Shown: piece after piece, positions 11,327-21,059 of the stretch | Position numbering within the stretch: the first letter of the stretch is position 1 | How the letters are laid out: every line of letters begins with the position of its first letter | Origin: Glebionis coronaria | Taxonomy: Eukaryota; Streptophyta; Magnoliopsida; Asterales; Asteraceae | Direction of reading: 5' to 3' | Assembly (NCBI GenBank): GCA_025667525.1 | Contig: CM046882.1 | Coordinates: forward strand, 502,270,792-502,334,791 | DNA: 64,000 nt | The notes under the pieces: generated by a model | Database searches by the model: none | Told to the model about the DNA's origin: nothing | The model's input: only the letters and a program-made list of their open reading frames with translations | Program-made: the position numbers and the translations under genes

Positions 11327-13050
11327 CTTAAACAAAGAAAAGTGAAGCATCAGTATAAAAAGAAAAATGTTTGTTTTATTAATATATTTTATATTTCAAG
11401 TATATCAAGATATACTTCAAATATATCTGAATAGATCTGAAAATATATCTTGATATACCTGAATATATATCAAGATATATTTCAGGTATATCAAGATATA
11501 TTTTCAGGTATATCAAGATATATTTTCAGGTATATTCAAGATATACTTCAAATATATCTGAATATATCTGAAAATATATCTTGATATACCTGAAAATATA
11601 TCAAGATATATTTTCAGGTATATCAAGATATATTTTTAGGTATATCAAGATATATTTTCGGGTATATTGATCCAACACAAACATCAAATCACCACAGAAA
11701 TCACAAAATCATCACAGTCCATACCAACAACACAGAACATCATAAACGGACTAACAGCACAGAATAAAAACATTACGCAACTACATACATCGATCGAGTA
11801 CTTCAGATTTTAACATCCAACACAATGTAATTCACAAATCAAAACATATTAACGACAGAAACATCAAATTCACCACAAAAAATCATCAATACACAATCAC
11901 ACAACAAATCTCTAAAATCACAACTACACACATCAATCTAATCCTTCAAACTTTAACATCAAACAACATAAATTCATAAACGTAATTCAACAAATCAAAA
12001 CATATTAACAAATCAAACATCAAAACACCCTAGATAAGCTAAAAAAACACCCGCACGATTAGTTCCGTATAACTAAATAACTAATTGCTTATGACATTCT
12101 AATAATCAACTATTTTTAATGTTCTTGAACCGACCTTTAAACCAAGAAAAGTGAAACATCAGTATAAAAAGAAAAGTGAAGTAAATGTTTGTTTTATTAA
12201 TATATTTTATGTATCAGTATATCCAGACATATTTCAAGTATATCAAGATATATTTCAAGTATATCAAGAAATATTTCAAGTACATCAAGATATATTTTCA
12301 GGTATATCAATATATATTTCAGGTATATCAAGATATATTTTCAGGTACATCAAGATATATTTTCAGGTATATTCAATATATACTTCAAATATATCTGAAT
12401 ATATCTGAAAATATATCTTGATACACCTGAAAATATATCTTGATATACCTGAAAATATATCAAGATATATTTTCAGGTATATCAAGATATATTTTCAGTT
12501 ATATCAAGATATATTTTCAGGTATCTTGATCCAACACAAACATCAAATCACCACAAAAATCACAAAATCATCACAGTCCATACCAACAACACAGAACATC
12601 ATAAACGGCCTAACATCACAAAATAAAAACGTTACGCAAGTACATACATCAATCGAGTACTTCAAACTTTAACATCCAACACAATGTAATTCAACAAATC
12701 AAAACATATTAACGAAAGAAACATCAAATTCACCACAAAAAATCACCAATACTCAAAAACAATCACACAACAAATCTCTAAAATTACAACTACACACATC
12801 AATCTAATCATTCAAACTTTAACATCAAACAACATAAATTTATAAAAGTAATTCAGCAAATCAAAATATATTAACAACACAAACATCAAATCACCAGAAA
12901 AATCACAAAAACATATTAACAACACAGAACATCATAACGCCCGAGATAAGCTAAAAAAACCCGCACGATTAGTTCCGTATAACTACATAACTAATTGCTT
13001 ATGACATTCTAATAATCAACTATTTTTAATGCTCTTGAACCGACCATTAA
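11327..13050. repeat. Direct tandem duplication of about 0.8-0.9 kb
   Basis: The segment 11327-12141 (AAGAAAAGTGAAGCATCAG... to ...CTTGAACCGACC) is repeated as 12142-13050 with moderate divergence. Each copy consists of a block of TATATCAAGATATATTTTC palindromic repeats (11380-11670; 12220-12525) followed by a roughly 470-bp A/C-rich block containing CCGCACGATTAGTTCCGTAT. The whole lies in an intron of the Ulp1-like gene. Confidence 0.85.
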
Positions 13051-13089
13051 AATAATAAACTACAAATCTTTTTACCACTAGTATGGTTA

Positions 13090-13335
13090 TATCAGAACAT
13101 AAACCTTCACGTTTGAGGTGACCATTGCTACTTACCTACAACCTACCTTCAATTTACGCTCAACTACAAAGCTACCTACCTACTAACCTACCTTCAATCT
13201 CAAGAACGAGTTGTGGGCGCTCATTATAACGACTATACTTAACGTTTAACATGTTAACGAAAAAAACAATATTCACGCCAACATTTACGCCCAACTACGA
13301 AGCTACCTACCTACTAACCTACCTTCAATTTAACA
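13090..13335. repeat. Short direct duplication (CTACCTACCTACTAACC)
   Basis: The block CAACTACAAAGCTACCTACC...ACCTACCTTCAAT occurs twice about 125 bp apart. It is intronic and non-coding. Confidence 0.6.
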
Positions 13336-13689
13336 AACAATATGTTTATAACCAATTGTAAAACTAAATCACAAGCAGAATCACAATCAGAATCACAAGA
13401 ACGTAAATTTGTGGATTAGATACATTCAGTTTTAGATGAGTTTACCTTTTGATTTTATTTTTGGTGATGGGTTTAAAATCTCAGATGTTGAAACAAGTTT
13501 GTCAACCATTTCATCCGAACTTTGTGTTTCTGATCCAGAATTCATAATTTCTTTGTTCTTTTTTTGATTTTTTCCTGAAACAAAATTTGCATAATTAAAT
13601 GTTACATTAGTCAAGTATTAATAAGATAGATAACTAAATCATATGACAAATAATAGTAGCCCATTTTTTGCATTTTCATGTTTTCTTTA

Positions 13690-13830
13690 TATTAGATCCA
13701 TGTATATATTAACTGTATCTGGATATAAAATTATATATCCAGATATATTAACTATATCCAGATATATAAAATTATATATCCAGATATATTAACTATATCT
13801 AGATATATTAACTATATCCAGATATAAAGT
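13690..13830. repeat. Cluster of TATATCCAGATATA repeats
   Basis: About seven copies of TATATCCAGATATATTAAC-type words, the same palindrome family as the large array but with its own spacing. Confidence 0.8.
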
Positions 13831-13899
13831 TCAATTTGCTTAGTTTCCATACACTGCATCATTCCATTACTCGAAGTCTCAAACTTTTTTTTTAAACTT

Positions 13900-15300
13900 T
13901 TGATATTTGTTCTATAAAAAAACACCTCATAACAAACTATTGATACTTCTTATATCTAATTATGGTTAATGTAGAGCTTGCATGGACCATAACAACATCC
14001 AACGCCTGCGTTGATGATGAAGCCCATAGAACAATTGAAGACCTACTTCTAAATTGATCTATACTCCATTACCATGAGCTACATTTAACCCGATTCATCA
14101 ATTCATCATTGACCTCTGAACAACGGCTTCTTTCTACTTCTAAATTGAACTTGTGCTACTCTTAAACCAAAGAATCAAACAACTGGAACCATTACACTAT
14201 CATCCTAAAAAGAAGCCTGGTTTCTAACACTCTTGATCTTTAGACAGACATTAATGCAGAATTCGTAGCAGAGTAAAACAGAATTGAGAGTAGTAAAAGT
14301 GAATTTTATTGATAGACGAAAAAGATAGGTGAGGTGATGTGAGTTATCTGAGGCAACATGAGCTGTGGTAACAGAGACCCCATTATATGAGGCAACATGA
14401 GATGTGGTTTTGGGTATCTATTTATGGACGAGCTGCACCGCGCAGTCGCTCCTTTTATTAATTCAGCAGAAGGTGGGCTGCCCAGGGCGGAGCATTTAGC
14501 AATGCTAGCAGCCTGGTGAGGGCTGGCTGTCTGGGGACATTTTAAACAGGCTCATACCAGGCCTACTTCAACCCATATTGATAACAAGTAGGTAGCAGCA
14601 GTACTTAGACATATGAGGCAAAACTGGTATCATTAATAACATGACACTATGCAGCGGTATTGTGAACACAGCAACCTAAGTCATCTGATTAACATCTACA
14701 AGCTATCTTCAGGTCTTGCACCTTAATCCCTAGAACCTTTCGATAATTATCACCCAAATACTCTATCTGAATTAACTCCCTGTATACTCTATGACCATAC
14801 TTACTTTCAAAACAAGTTGGCCTCAGACACTCAACCAGGCAATCTCTTATTTCGACTGACATAGTCTGGACACTCCAACAACGTATACTTTATCTCTATA
14901 AGCCCCAATCATCAACAATCAATGACAGACTGCAGCATAGCCTTTGTGATTGTATTACTCGGATTCGAATCAGAAATGTCAAATACTCAAAAGTCAAAAC
15001 AGACTAACCATGTTCCTAAAACGAGACCATCACCGCTTATAAACCATTCACATGAACAGTGTTGTCAAAGTCAGCCACTATGCACGACAATCCTGGTGGC
15101 CTAATAGCATGTTTGTTGTTCCTCAAAATACTACTCGGTGCATTTCATTTACTTAAACAACATACAAATCTTTACTCATATAAAGATAAAGCAAAACCAA
15201 GTAAACGCAAACACAAGAATCAAGCACAACAGTCAGAGACAGGCCTGAATAGCCACGACCACAACTAAACCTGTGTTGAACAATTTGCATAAGAATATAA
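13900..15300. other. Unassigned intronic DNA
   Basis: This is the inside of the large first intron of the Ulp1-like gene. No exon, RNA or element termini were recognised. Base composition is locally less AT-rich (14400-14600), suggesting an inserted sequence of other origin, but I cannot name it. Confidence 0.3.
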
Positions 15301-15319
15301 CAATTTTAAACTCTCGCTT

Positions 15320-15740
15320 ATTGTATATCTAGATATAGATACCAATTTTGGACTATGTCTTATTGTATATCTAGATATAGATGGCAACTTAAATCTCTAT
15401 CTTATTTTATATCTAGATATAAAATAACAATTTTAAACATTTGGCTTATTGTATATTTAGATATAATATTCAGCTTAACATCAAAAGCTAGTTCTAAATT
15501 AGCACAAAATTGGTTCAAGCATTTCATCAAACAACTTATATACATTATAAAATTTATTCAATTTATGGCATTAATAATCCAAACAGCTTATATACGTCAA
15601 ACAACTTATATACATCAAACATTTTATCAAACACTTTATATACATCAAACAACTTATATACATCAAACATCATTTATACATCAAACATTTTATCAAACAA
15701 CTTATTTACATCCAACAGCTTATATACATCAACAATAATA
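15320..15740. repeat. TATATCTAGATATA repeats followed by a TATATACATCAAACA minisatellite
   Basis: 15320-15465 has three or four copies of TCTTATTGTATATCTAGATA-type units of about 60 bp. 15530-15735 is an array of about 15-20 bp units TTATATACATCAAACA(A/T). Apparent long reading frames over it are repeat artefacts. Confidence 0.75.
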
Positions 15741-16239
15741 ATCTCTATATCTATTAAATGCATATCAATCGCAGTAATAACTGATTATTAGTATAATTAG
15801 CTCAAAAAAAAATTAAAAAAAATTTCGTGATAAATATATCATACCATCATTCCGATCTTCAATTGGATCAACATTGGGTGTTTTCGTTCGTGACATTTTT
15901 TGTTATAGTTTTAGGGTTTGATTTTAGTTTACAGAGATGAAGTATGTGTGTTTAGAGAGAGAGTTGTTTTGGGGAAATGACGACACATCTGTTTTTTTTT
16001 AGTATATAATATTTGCAGTTTCGTCCTTGATAAGTTTTGTTTATTTGCAACATTAGTCCCTTCGCTTTTTTTATCCTTAGATCTTATCTCATCTAATCAA
16101 TGGTCAGAATCAGTCCCTTAATTCCACGAAAATACAAGTATGTATAATAAACCGACTTGCGAGTTCTAAGGTGTGATAAGATGAGAATATCTTTTGCTAT
16201 AATGCAAAAGAGAACACAAATCTAGTTCCAACATCATGA

Positions 16240-16246
16240 TATAAAA
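16240..16246 (+). promoter_or_regulatory. Candidate TATA box of the PRA1.H-like gene
   Basis: TATAAAA lies 60 bp upstream of the ATG, leaving room for a 5' leader of about 30 nt. Only position and motif support it. Confidence 0.45.
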
Positions 16247-16299
16247 CCACTTTCTTAAAAACCAAAGTACCAAAAAACACAAGAACAAGAAGTACAACA

Positions 16300-19147
16300 A
16301 TGTCTTTCTCTTCAAACCCCTTATCCCTAAGCGTCCCAGACCCCAACTTCGAAACCTGGCTCCGCGACTCCGGCTACCTCGAAATCCTCGACCAACGCAC
16401 CTCCGATCTCCACCGCATCACCACCACCACCAAAACCACCACCACACCATCACCCCCCTCCACCACCACCCCACCAACCACAACCACCACCACCACCACA
16501 ACAGCCATAACAACCACCTTCCTACTTTCTATTTTCAACCACCTAGGAATACTACTATCTTTAGTAACAATAAACCCGTTTTCTAAGTTGACTAATGAGG
16601 ATTTTGCGGGTGATACGCCACCTTGGACTCTTGGGTTTATTGGGTATTCTGATTCGTATTCGTTTCCTAAGTCTAGGAGTCAAGGGGCTATGAGGGTTAC
16701 TGAGAATAATAAACGATATTGTCGGAATTATGCTACTTTGTTTATCCTGTTTTTCGCCTGCTCCTTGTGAGTTTCTTTTAGTAATTATGTTTCGGCTACT
16801 TGTTTATTTATGTGTAAATGTTTTTTCACGGACCTGGTAGCTTAGTGGGCAGGGGCGGAGCCAGAAAGTTCTGCTCGGGGGTCTCACTATTTTTATAAAC
16901 TACACTACGAAATGGTTCTTAGGGGGGCTACCCGAACATTTTCACGAATTTCCACTACAATTTTTTCGCTAGGGGGTCAAATGACCCTTGTCACCACCCT
17001 TTGTCTCCGCCCCTGTAGGTGGGGTGCTTGGTTTAGCTTATTTTTTCGGGCTTATGAGCTTATTTGATTTTGGAACAGATAGTAACCCCATTTTTTCAGC
17101 TTATGGCTTATGGAAATCCATAAGCTATACTTGATAAGCTCATAAGCTAAAAAAATGGGCTTACTAGCTTTTCCAAAATCAAATACGCCCATAAATTTTC
17201 AAAAAATAAGCTAACTAAACACTTAAGTTTATATATCGGCTTATGAGCTTATCTCGTTTCGGCTTATTTTGAAACCTGTCGCCATAGATAAGCTTATGTA
17301 AGCCTGTAAGTTTAAAAATAATCAGGCTTATGAAATATAAGCCGAAATGAGATATAAGCTCAAATAAACACCCCAGCGTTTTTGGCTTATGAGCTTATCT
17401 CGTTTCGGCTTATTTTGAAACCTGTCGCCATAGATAAGCTTATGTAAGCCTGTAAGTTTAAAAATAATCAGGCTTATGAAATATAAGCCGAAATGAGATA
17501 TAAGCTCAAATAAACACCCCAGCGTTTTTGGCTTATGAGCTTATTATTACCTAAAGATGGAAGATAAGTTCATAAGCTGGAAGAATGGGCTTATGAAATA
17601 TAGGCCGAGTCAAATAAGCTCAAACAAACACCCCTTATAAACTTCGAAATAAGCACTTTGATAGTGTTTCGATATGCGTATTTGTAAAAAGTTTGGAAAA
17701 TATTAAATGAAACAAAACTGCTTTTGCTGAAACAGTATGGTTTTTTGCGCTCTATTGATTTTTTTATAAGCTGTAATTTAGTTACATAATTTGGTTAATT
17801 TTTGGGTAAGTCATTAAAACGGATCAAAGATGGAGGAATATTGTTAATTGTTGGTTAAAATGATAGTTATGTTTATAATGTTGTAGGTACCAGAGACCTA
17901 TTGCTCTTGTTGGTTTCGTATCAAGTTTGGCACTTTGGGATTTGTTTGCATATTGTGGCAATCGTTGGGGGTTAGATGAGTATCCTGTTACTCGAGAGTG
18001 CTTGCTGCGTTTGCTACAATGTGGTTAGTATTCATATTCAGATTACTTCTGTTTGTTATTGCCTTTATGCCACGTTTGCTGGTTATTGAGATTCGTTAGA
18101 GTAAGCTTTGACATTCATACGTATAGTAGTTAGAAAACATCTTAGCATCTGATTATATGCTATATCATTCTGTTTGGTTATATCATCTGCTAGTTTGCTT
18201 TAGGTTAATCCTGCTAGAATAGTTTTGAGTTATGGTATATAGGTTTGTTAAAATATACACTGCCCATTGAAAGTATTAATGTTGCATAAATGGGATATGC
18301 CTGGAGGTAATTGCTATACGAGTTGGCTAACATGTATTAACGGATTTCTAACTTAAGGGCTTGTTGAGGCTTGCTGGTGGCTCTATAAGGCTGTGCACTT
18401 GCGTTACTAGGGGATACCAATATTAGTCTGTGATATGGCTAGTATCGTTGAGATGCGGATTGTGCAAGATTGTGTGTATGTATTGGATAATAAAAGATAA
18501 TAAAAGATTTCAGTATCGCATCTTATCCTTAGTTACAGAATTGGAGTTCTAATGGTTAAGGTTTGTTCGCAGACTCTAGTGAGAGGACATAATAGAGAGT
18601 AGCTTATTTTTAAGTAACCATAGTTTCCGGCCTTTTGGCTGACTATCCACGGGGTTTGAACAACTAACTGAATCAGTAGATCACTTAACCTCTTTTAGTT
18701 GTTAATGGTGTGTACTAGACATAAATTTGATAAATATTACCCTCTTCACAGAAGCATCTGATGTGATTCAGAAAATCTCATATCTTTATATTTTCTGTTA
18801 CGTGTATTTAAAAGCGGTTAAGCTCGTTGCTCTTTTTTACATTCTCAGATCGACCATACATAAAAAAAACTCCATTAGTATCTATCAAATTTCATTATTT
18901 CATTGATCTTCGTTTTGCAGCTACTGCTGTTATCGTATTTTTGTGCAATGTACAAATGGCAGTGCTATACGCCCTTGGAGTTAGTTATGCAGGTCTGTTG
19001 AGCCAACTCTTTCGTGACGACTTGTGTCCGTACTTTTCCTTATATTACTGTTTTCTAAATCTTGAAATCTTTGTAGTGATGATGGTGCACGCCTCATTCC
19101 GGAAGCTGACTCCTGTCAAGCAACCTATGAAAGGGAAACATAAATAG
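16300..19147 (+). CDS. PRA1 family protein H-like (prenylated Rab acceptor)
   Basis: Four exons: 16300-16766, 17887-18023, 18921-18992 and 19077-19147; 747 nt, 248 aa, all GT-AG, in frame. PRA1 proteins are small membrane proteins of ER/Golgi/endosomes that bind prenylated Rab GTPases and assist vesicle trafficking. The N-terminus MSFSSNPLSLSVPDPNFETW and the following WLRDSGYLEILD segment are what I know from plant PRA1.H. Residues about 50-75 are a Thr/Pro tract from an ACC microsatellite. Two hydrophobic hairpin regions follow: about 147-175 (FILFFACSLYQRPIALVGF) and about 200-235 (AVIVFLCNVQMAVLYALGVS). The C-terminus is short and basic (RKLTPVKQPMKGKHK), with no CAAX box. The last intron is only 84 bp. 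Intron 1 (1.1 kb) carries two MITEs. I judge the gene intact. Confidence 0.88.
16415..16520 (+). repeat. ACC/CCA trinucleotide microsatellite in the PRA1.H-like exon 1
   Basis: An interrupted run of ACC triplets encoding a Thr-rich, partly Pro tract of about 30 residues. It stays in frame, so length changes would add or remove whole Thr codons. Confidence 0.85.
16850..17015. mobile_element. Small MITE with CAGGGGCGGAG ends
   Basis: A 166-bp element in intron 1 of the PRA1.H-like gene. The left end CAGGGGCGGAGCCA and the right end (complement of CAGGGGCGGAGACAA) form inverted repeats of 11 matched bases. Flanking octamers TTAGTGGG and TAGGTGGG match at six positions, compatible with an eroded hAT-type 8-bp duplication. 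Confidence 0.7.
17021..17634. mobile_element. MITE with GGGGTGTTTGTTTGAGCTTA-type ends
   Basis: The left end GGGGTGCTTGGTTTAGCTTA and the right end (complement of GGGGTGTTTGTTTGAGCTTA) form inverted repeats of about 23 bp with four mismatches. The interior is made of CTTATGAGCTTA and GGCTTAT words in both orientations. It contains a perfect 146-bp internal tandem duplication. No clear target duplication is visible because the left edge lies almost against the preceding MITE. Confidence 0.7.
17238..17529. repeat. 146-bp near-identical tandem duplication inside the MITE
   Basis: GGCTTATGAGCTTATCTCG... at 17238 recurs at 17384 with the intervening 146 bases apparently identical in both copies, ending ...AAACACCCCAGCGTTTTT. 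The identity suggests a recent duplication or an assembly artefact. Confidence 0.85.
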
Positions 19148-21059
19148 AAAAATTACTAAGGTACAAGGTCAAGCCAAACAGGATGTTTCCGTGGTCTATA
19201 GTTAGAGGTGAGGTGAACTTTTGGTTCATGTATGCAGAGTCAGTTAAGGTGAGTGTCTCATTGTTTTGACAATGTACCTGACAATAATATAAATGTACAC
19301 CACATAGATTAGGCGAGGTTTCTCTTGATCTGACATAAGTTCTAAAAACTTCGAGGTAAATTATGGTAGTTTTGTATAAATTGTGCAAGATCGAGTATTC
19401 TTTTGTGCAACTTACTTGGCAACTAACTAAACTCCAAATTTTGCAAGAAACCAAGTCCAACCATGTGTAAATATACATGTATGTGTATGTGTATGTGTGT
19501 GAGTATCAATACCAACATACGCGCATTAGTTGTATTCATACATGAATGTGGTGAGATTGTTCATTTGTTTGCAGTGAGTTTGTTTGAAATGACGAGTGAT
19601 TTTATATCGACTTTTTGTAGCATAATTTTCAAGATAGTCGATACCACTAAGTTAAAAAGCCAAAATTAGACATGCTATGGTTTGATTAGAAGTTAAAGAC
19701 AACAAGGGATCTTAATGAAAAGGTTTAAATTGCTTAAAAGTACAAGTGCATTACTGCAATTTGTTTTACGATAAAAAGTCGTATAACGTTTTCACAATGC
19801 TAATTTCTTTGTTTGATGAATAGACCAAGTTTTTTCAGTAATTATGTGATGAAAAGTTAGTATTTTTGTTCTTGTACATGTTACACAACAAACATTGTCG
19901 TTGAGTCATTGAGGATCTGAAATGCATAGCAAAACTTGATACACAAAGATCTAATGACTCAAACATAACAAATTACCCAACCGAAACATTTGGACCTTAA
20001 AGTTAGAACAAAAACAACACTCGTATAGTCATATATTCCAAACACACTATTGCTGCTGTAGACAATGCCATAGATAACCAGTTAACCACTGATGCATAAT
20101 GTGCCGAAAGTGATGACCCCAGACCTTGATTAGTTTTGACAATACATATACGCTAAACTTTGATTAGAATATTTCTGTCATGTCTGGCAATAAGATGCAT
20201 GAAGCTATGAATAAGGTGGTGTTTGTTTCAGTAAGATGTTTCAGGTCTGAATGTGACTACCGTATCTTACTGGTAAGAGGTGGTCACAAAATCTGAATCT
20301 TAATAAAATAATGTTGTTTGTTTTTTAAACTTGTCTGACTCGTTTTAAATATTCGTTTTTAAGTATCGTTTCAATTGTTCGTTAGCTCGATTTTTTTTCG
20401 ATTTTTTTTCATAATACCGAAAGACAAACTGCACCAAATTCAAATAATTTTAACCGAACTAAAAACCGTTTCAAGTTATTTGGGTCCATATGAATATTAC
20501 CTAGTCGCTTTTAATATCGTTCAAATTTGGAATACAACATTACTCTACCATTCAACCATGTTATAAATAACTTTAGTCCTATTTGCTAGTTAAAATGTAG
20601 CCCAACTTTCATTAAAAAGTTTTGACACAAAAACAAGCCCATATCTACTATAACCCTGTTTCCTTTGTTTATGCTAAAACACAAAAACACAAGAACACTT
20701 TATCTTATATATTTTTTTTTAAAACGAAGAAGAGCACTTTATCCTCTAATCTCACCAGTCTTTCGGGTAGGTTGTTTTTGTGATTTTTTTTTATCAATGA
20801 TTGCTTTGTATCAAACTTGTATAAACTTGTTGAGATCTTGTGTTTTTATTCAAGTTGTTTTTTTGATATTGTTGAGTTGGGAATTTCGGTAAGAGGCAGT
20901 AAGACCTGCTCTCCAACTCTGATTGAATCAGACACACAAGTTCTATCCACGTCTGAATCTTGACGAAAAAACAAACGACCACAACCTCTGACCGCGTCTG
21001 ACTGGTCAGACGTCAGAGGCGGTCAGACGTTTTTTTTTTAAAACAAACATGCCAGTTTA
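19148..21059. other. Intergenic region between convergent PRA1.H-like and protease genes
   Basis: This holds both 3' ends and no gene of its own. A GTGTATGTGT microsatellite lies near 19480-19500. About 20217-21050 is bounded by GTGTTTGTTT at the left and AAACAAACAT at the right, and has CAGAC/GTCTGA words near both ends, so it may be a MITE interrupted by other AT-rich sequence. Termini are not certain. Confidence 0.4.

Larger units (their letters stand above)
10256..15896 (-). pseudogene. Ulp1-like (C48) cysteine protease gene of a MULE, degraded
   Basis: Exons read on the - strand: 15896-15845 (starts MSRTKTPNVDPIEDRND), 13574-13446 (Lys/Ser-rich), 11270-11020 (KKRKPSPAKKIKQRK then an acidic stretch), 10906-10837 (VVIDNSDSD) and 10588-10256 (last exon, stop at 10256). 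The last two exons resemble the C-terminal half of Ulp1/SENP SUMO-protease domains: VIDN would hold the catalytic Asp, and DCGLYMLLHMELYKG the catalytic Cys and its helix. The exon expected to hold the catalytic His was not found. The third exon stops early after a run of eight A's (read on the - strand), so a frameshift or sequencing error is likely. Splice phases agree for exons 1-2-3 and 4-5. Introns are filled with palindromic repeats and duplications. The family is known in Kaonashi-type MULEs; activity is unlikely here. Confidence 0.6.
5841..16120. mobile_element. Candidate decayed Mutator-like element (FAR1 + Ulp1, Kaonashi-like)
   Basis: The interval contains a FAR1-type DNA-binding exon pair on the + strand at its left and, convergent to it, a multi-exon Ulp1-like gene on the - strand starting at its right. 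That gene pairing is known from Ulp1-carrying (Kaonashi-type) Mutator-like elements. Both edges carry inverted AAGGGACT (left 5845-5852; right as its complement near 16112-16119), followed by weak similarity (ATTGA/GACC, TCTAAG words). I found no convincing 9-bp target duplication and no MULE transposase domain; where it would be expected there is only repeat DNA (8480-10230). The limits and class are inference. Confidence 0.45.

Noticed and set aside
12151..12672. Frames rich in YFQVYQDIF repeats
   Set aside because: Direct translation of the TATATCAAGATATATTTTC repeat in three frames; no protein selection is plausible.
15355..15791. Frames with YIHQT and YTSN repeats
   Set aside because: Artefact of the TATATACATCAAACA minisatellite.
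18991..19076. Read-through of the last PRA1.H-like intron as coding (LLSQLFRDDLC...)
   Set aside because: The open frame is accidental; canonical GT...AG ends and the family's continuous SYAV(M)MVHASF segment support splicing.
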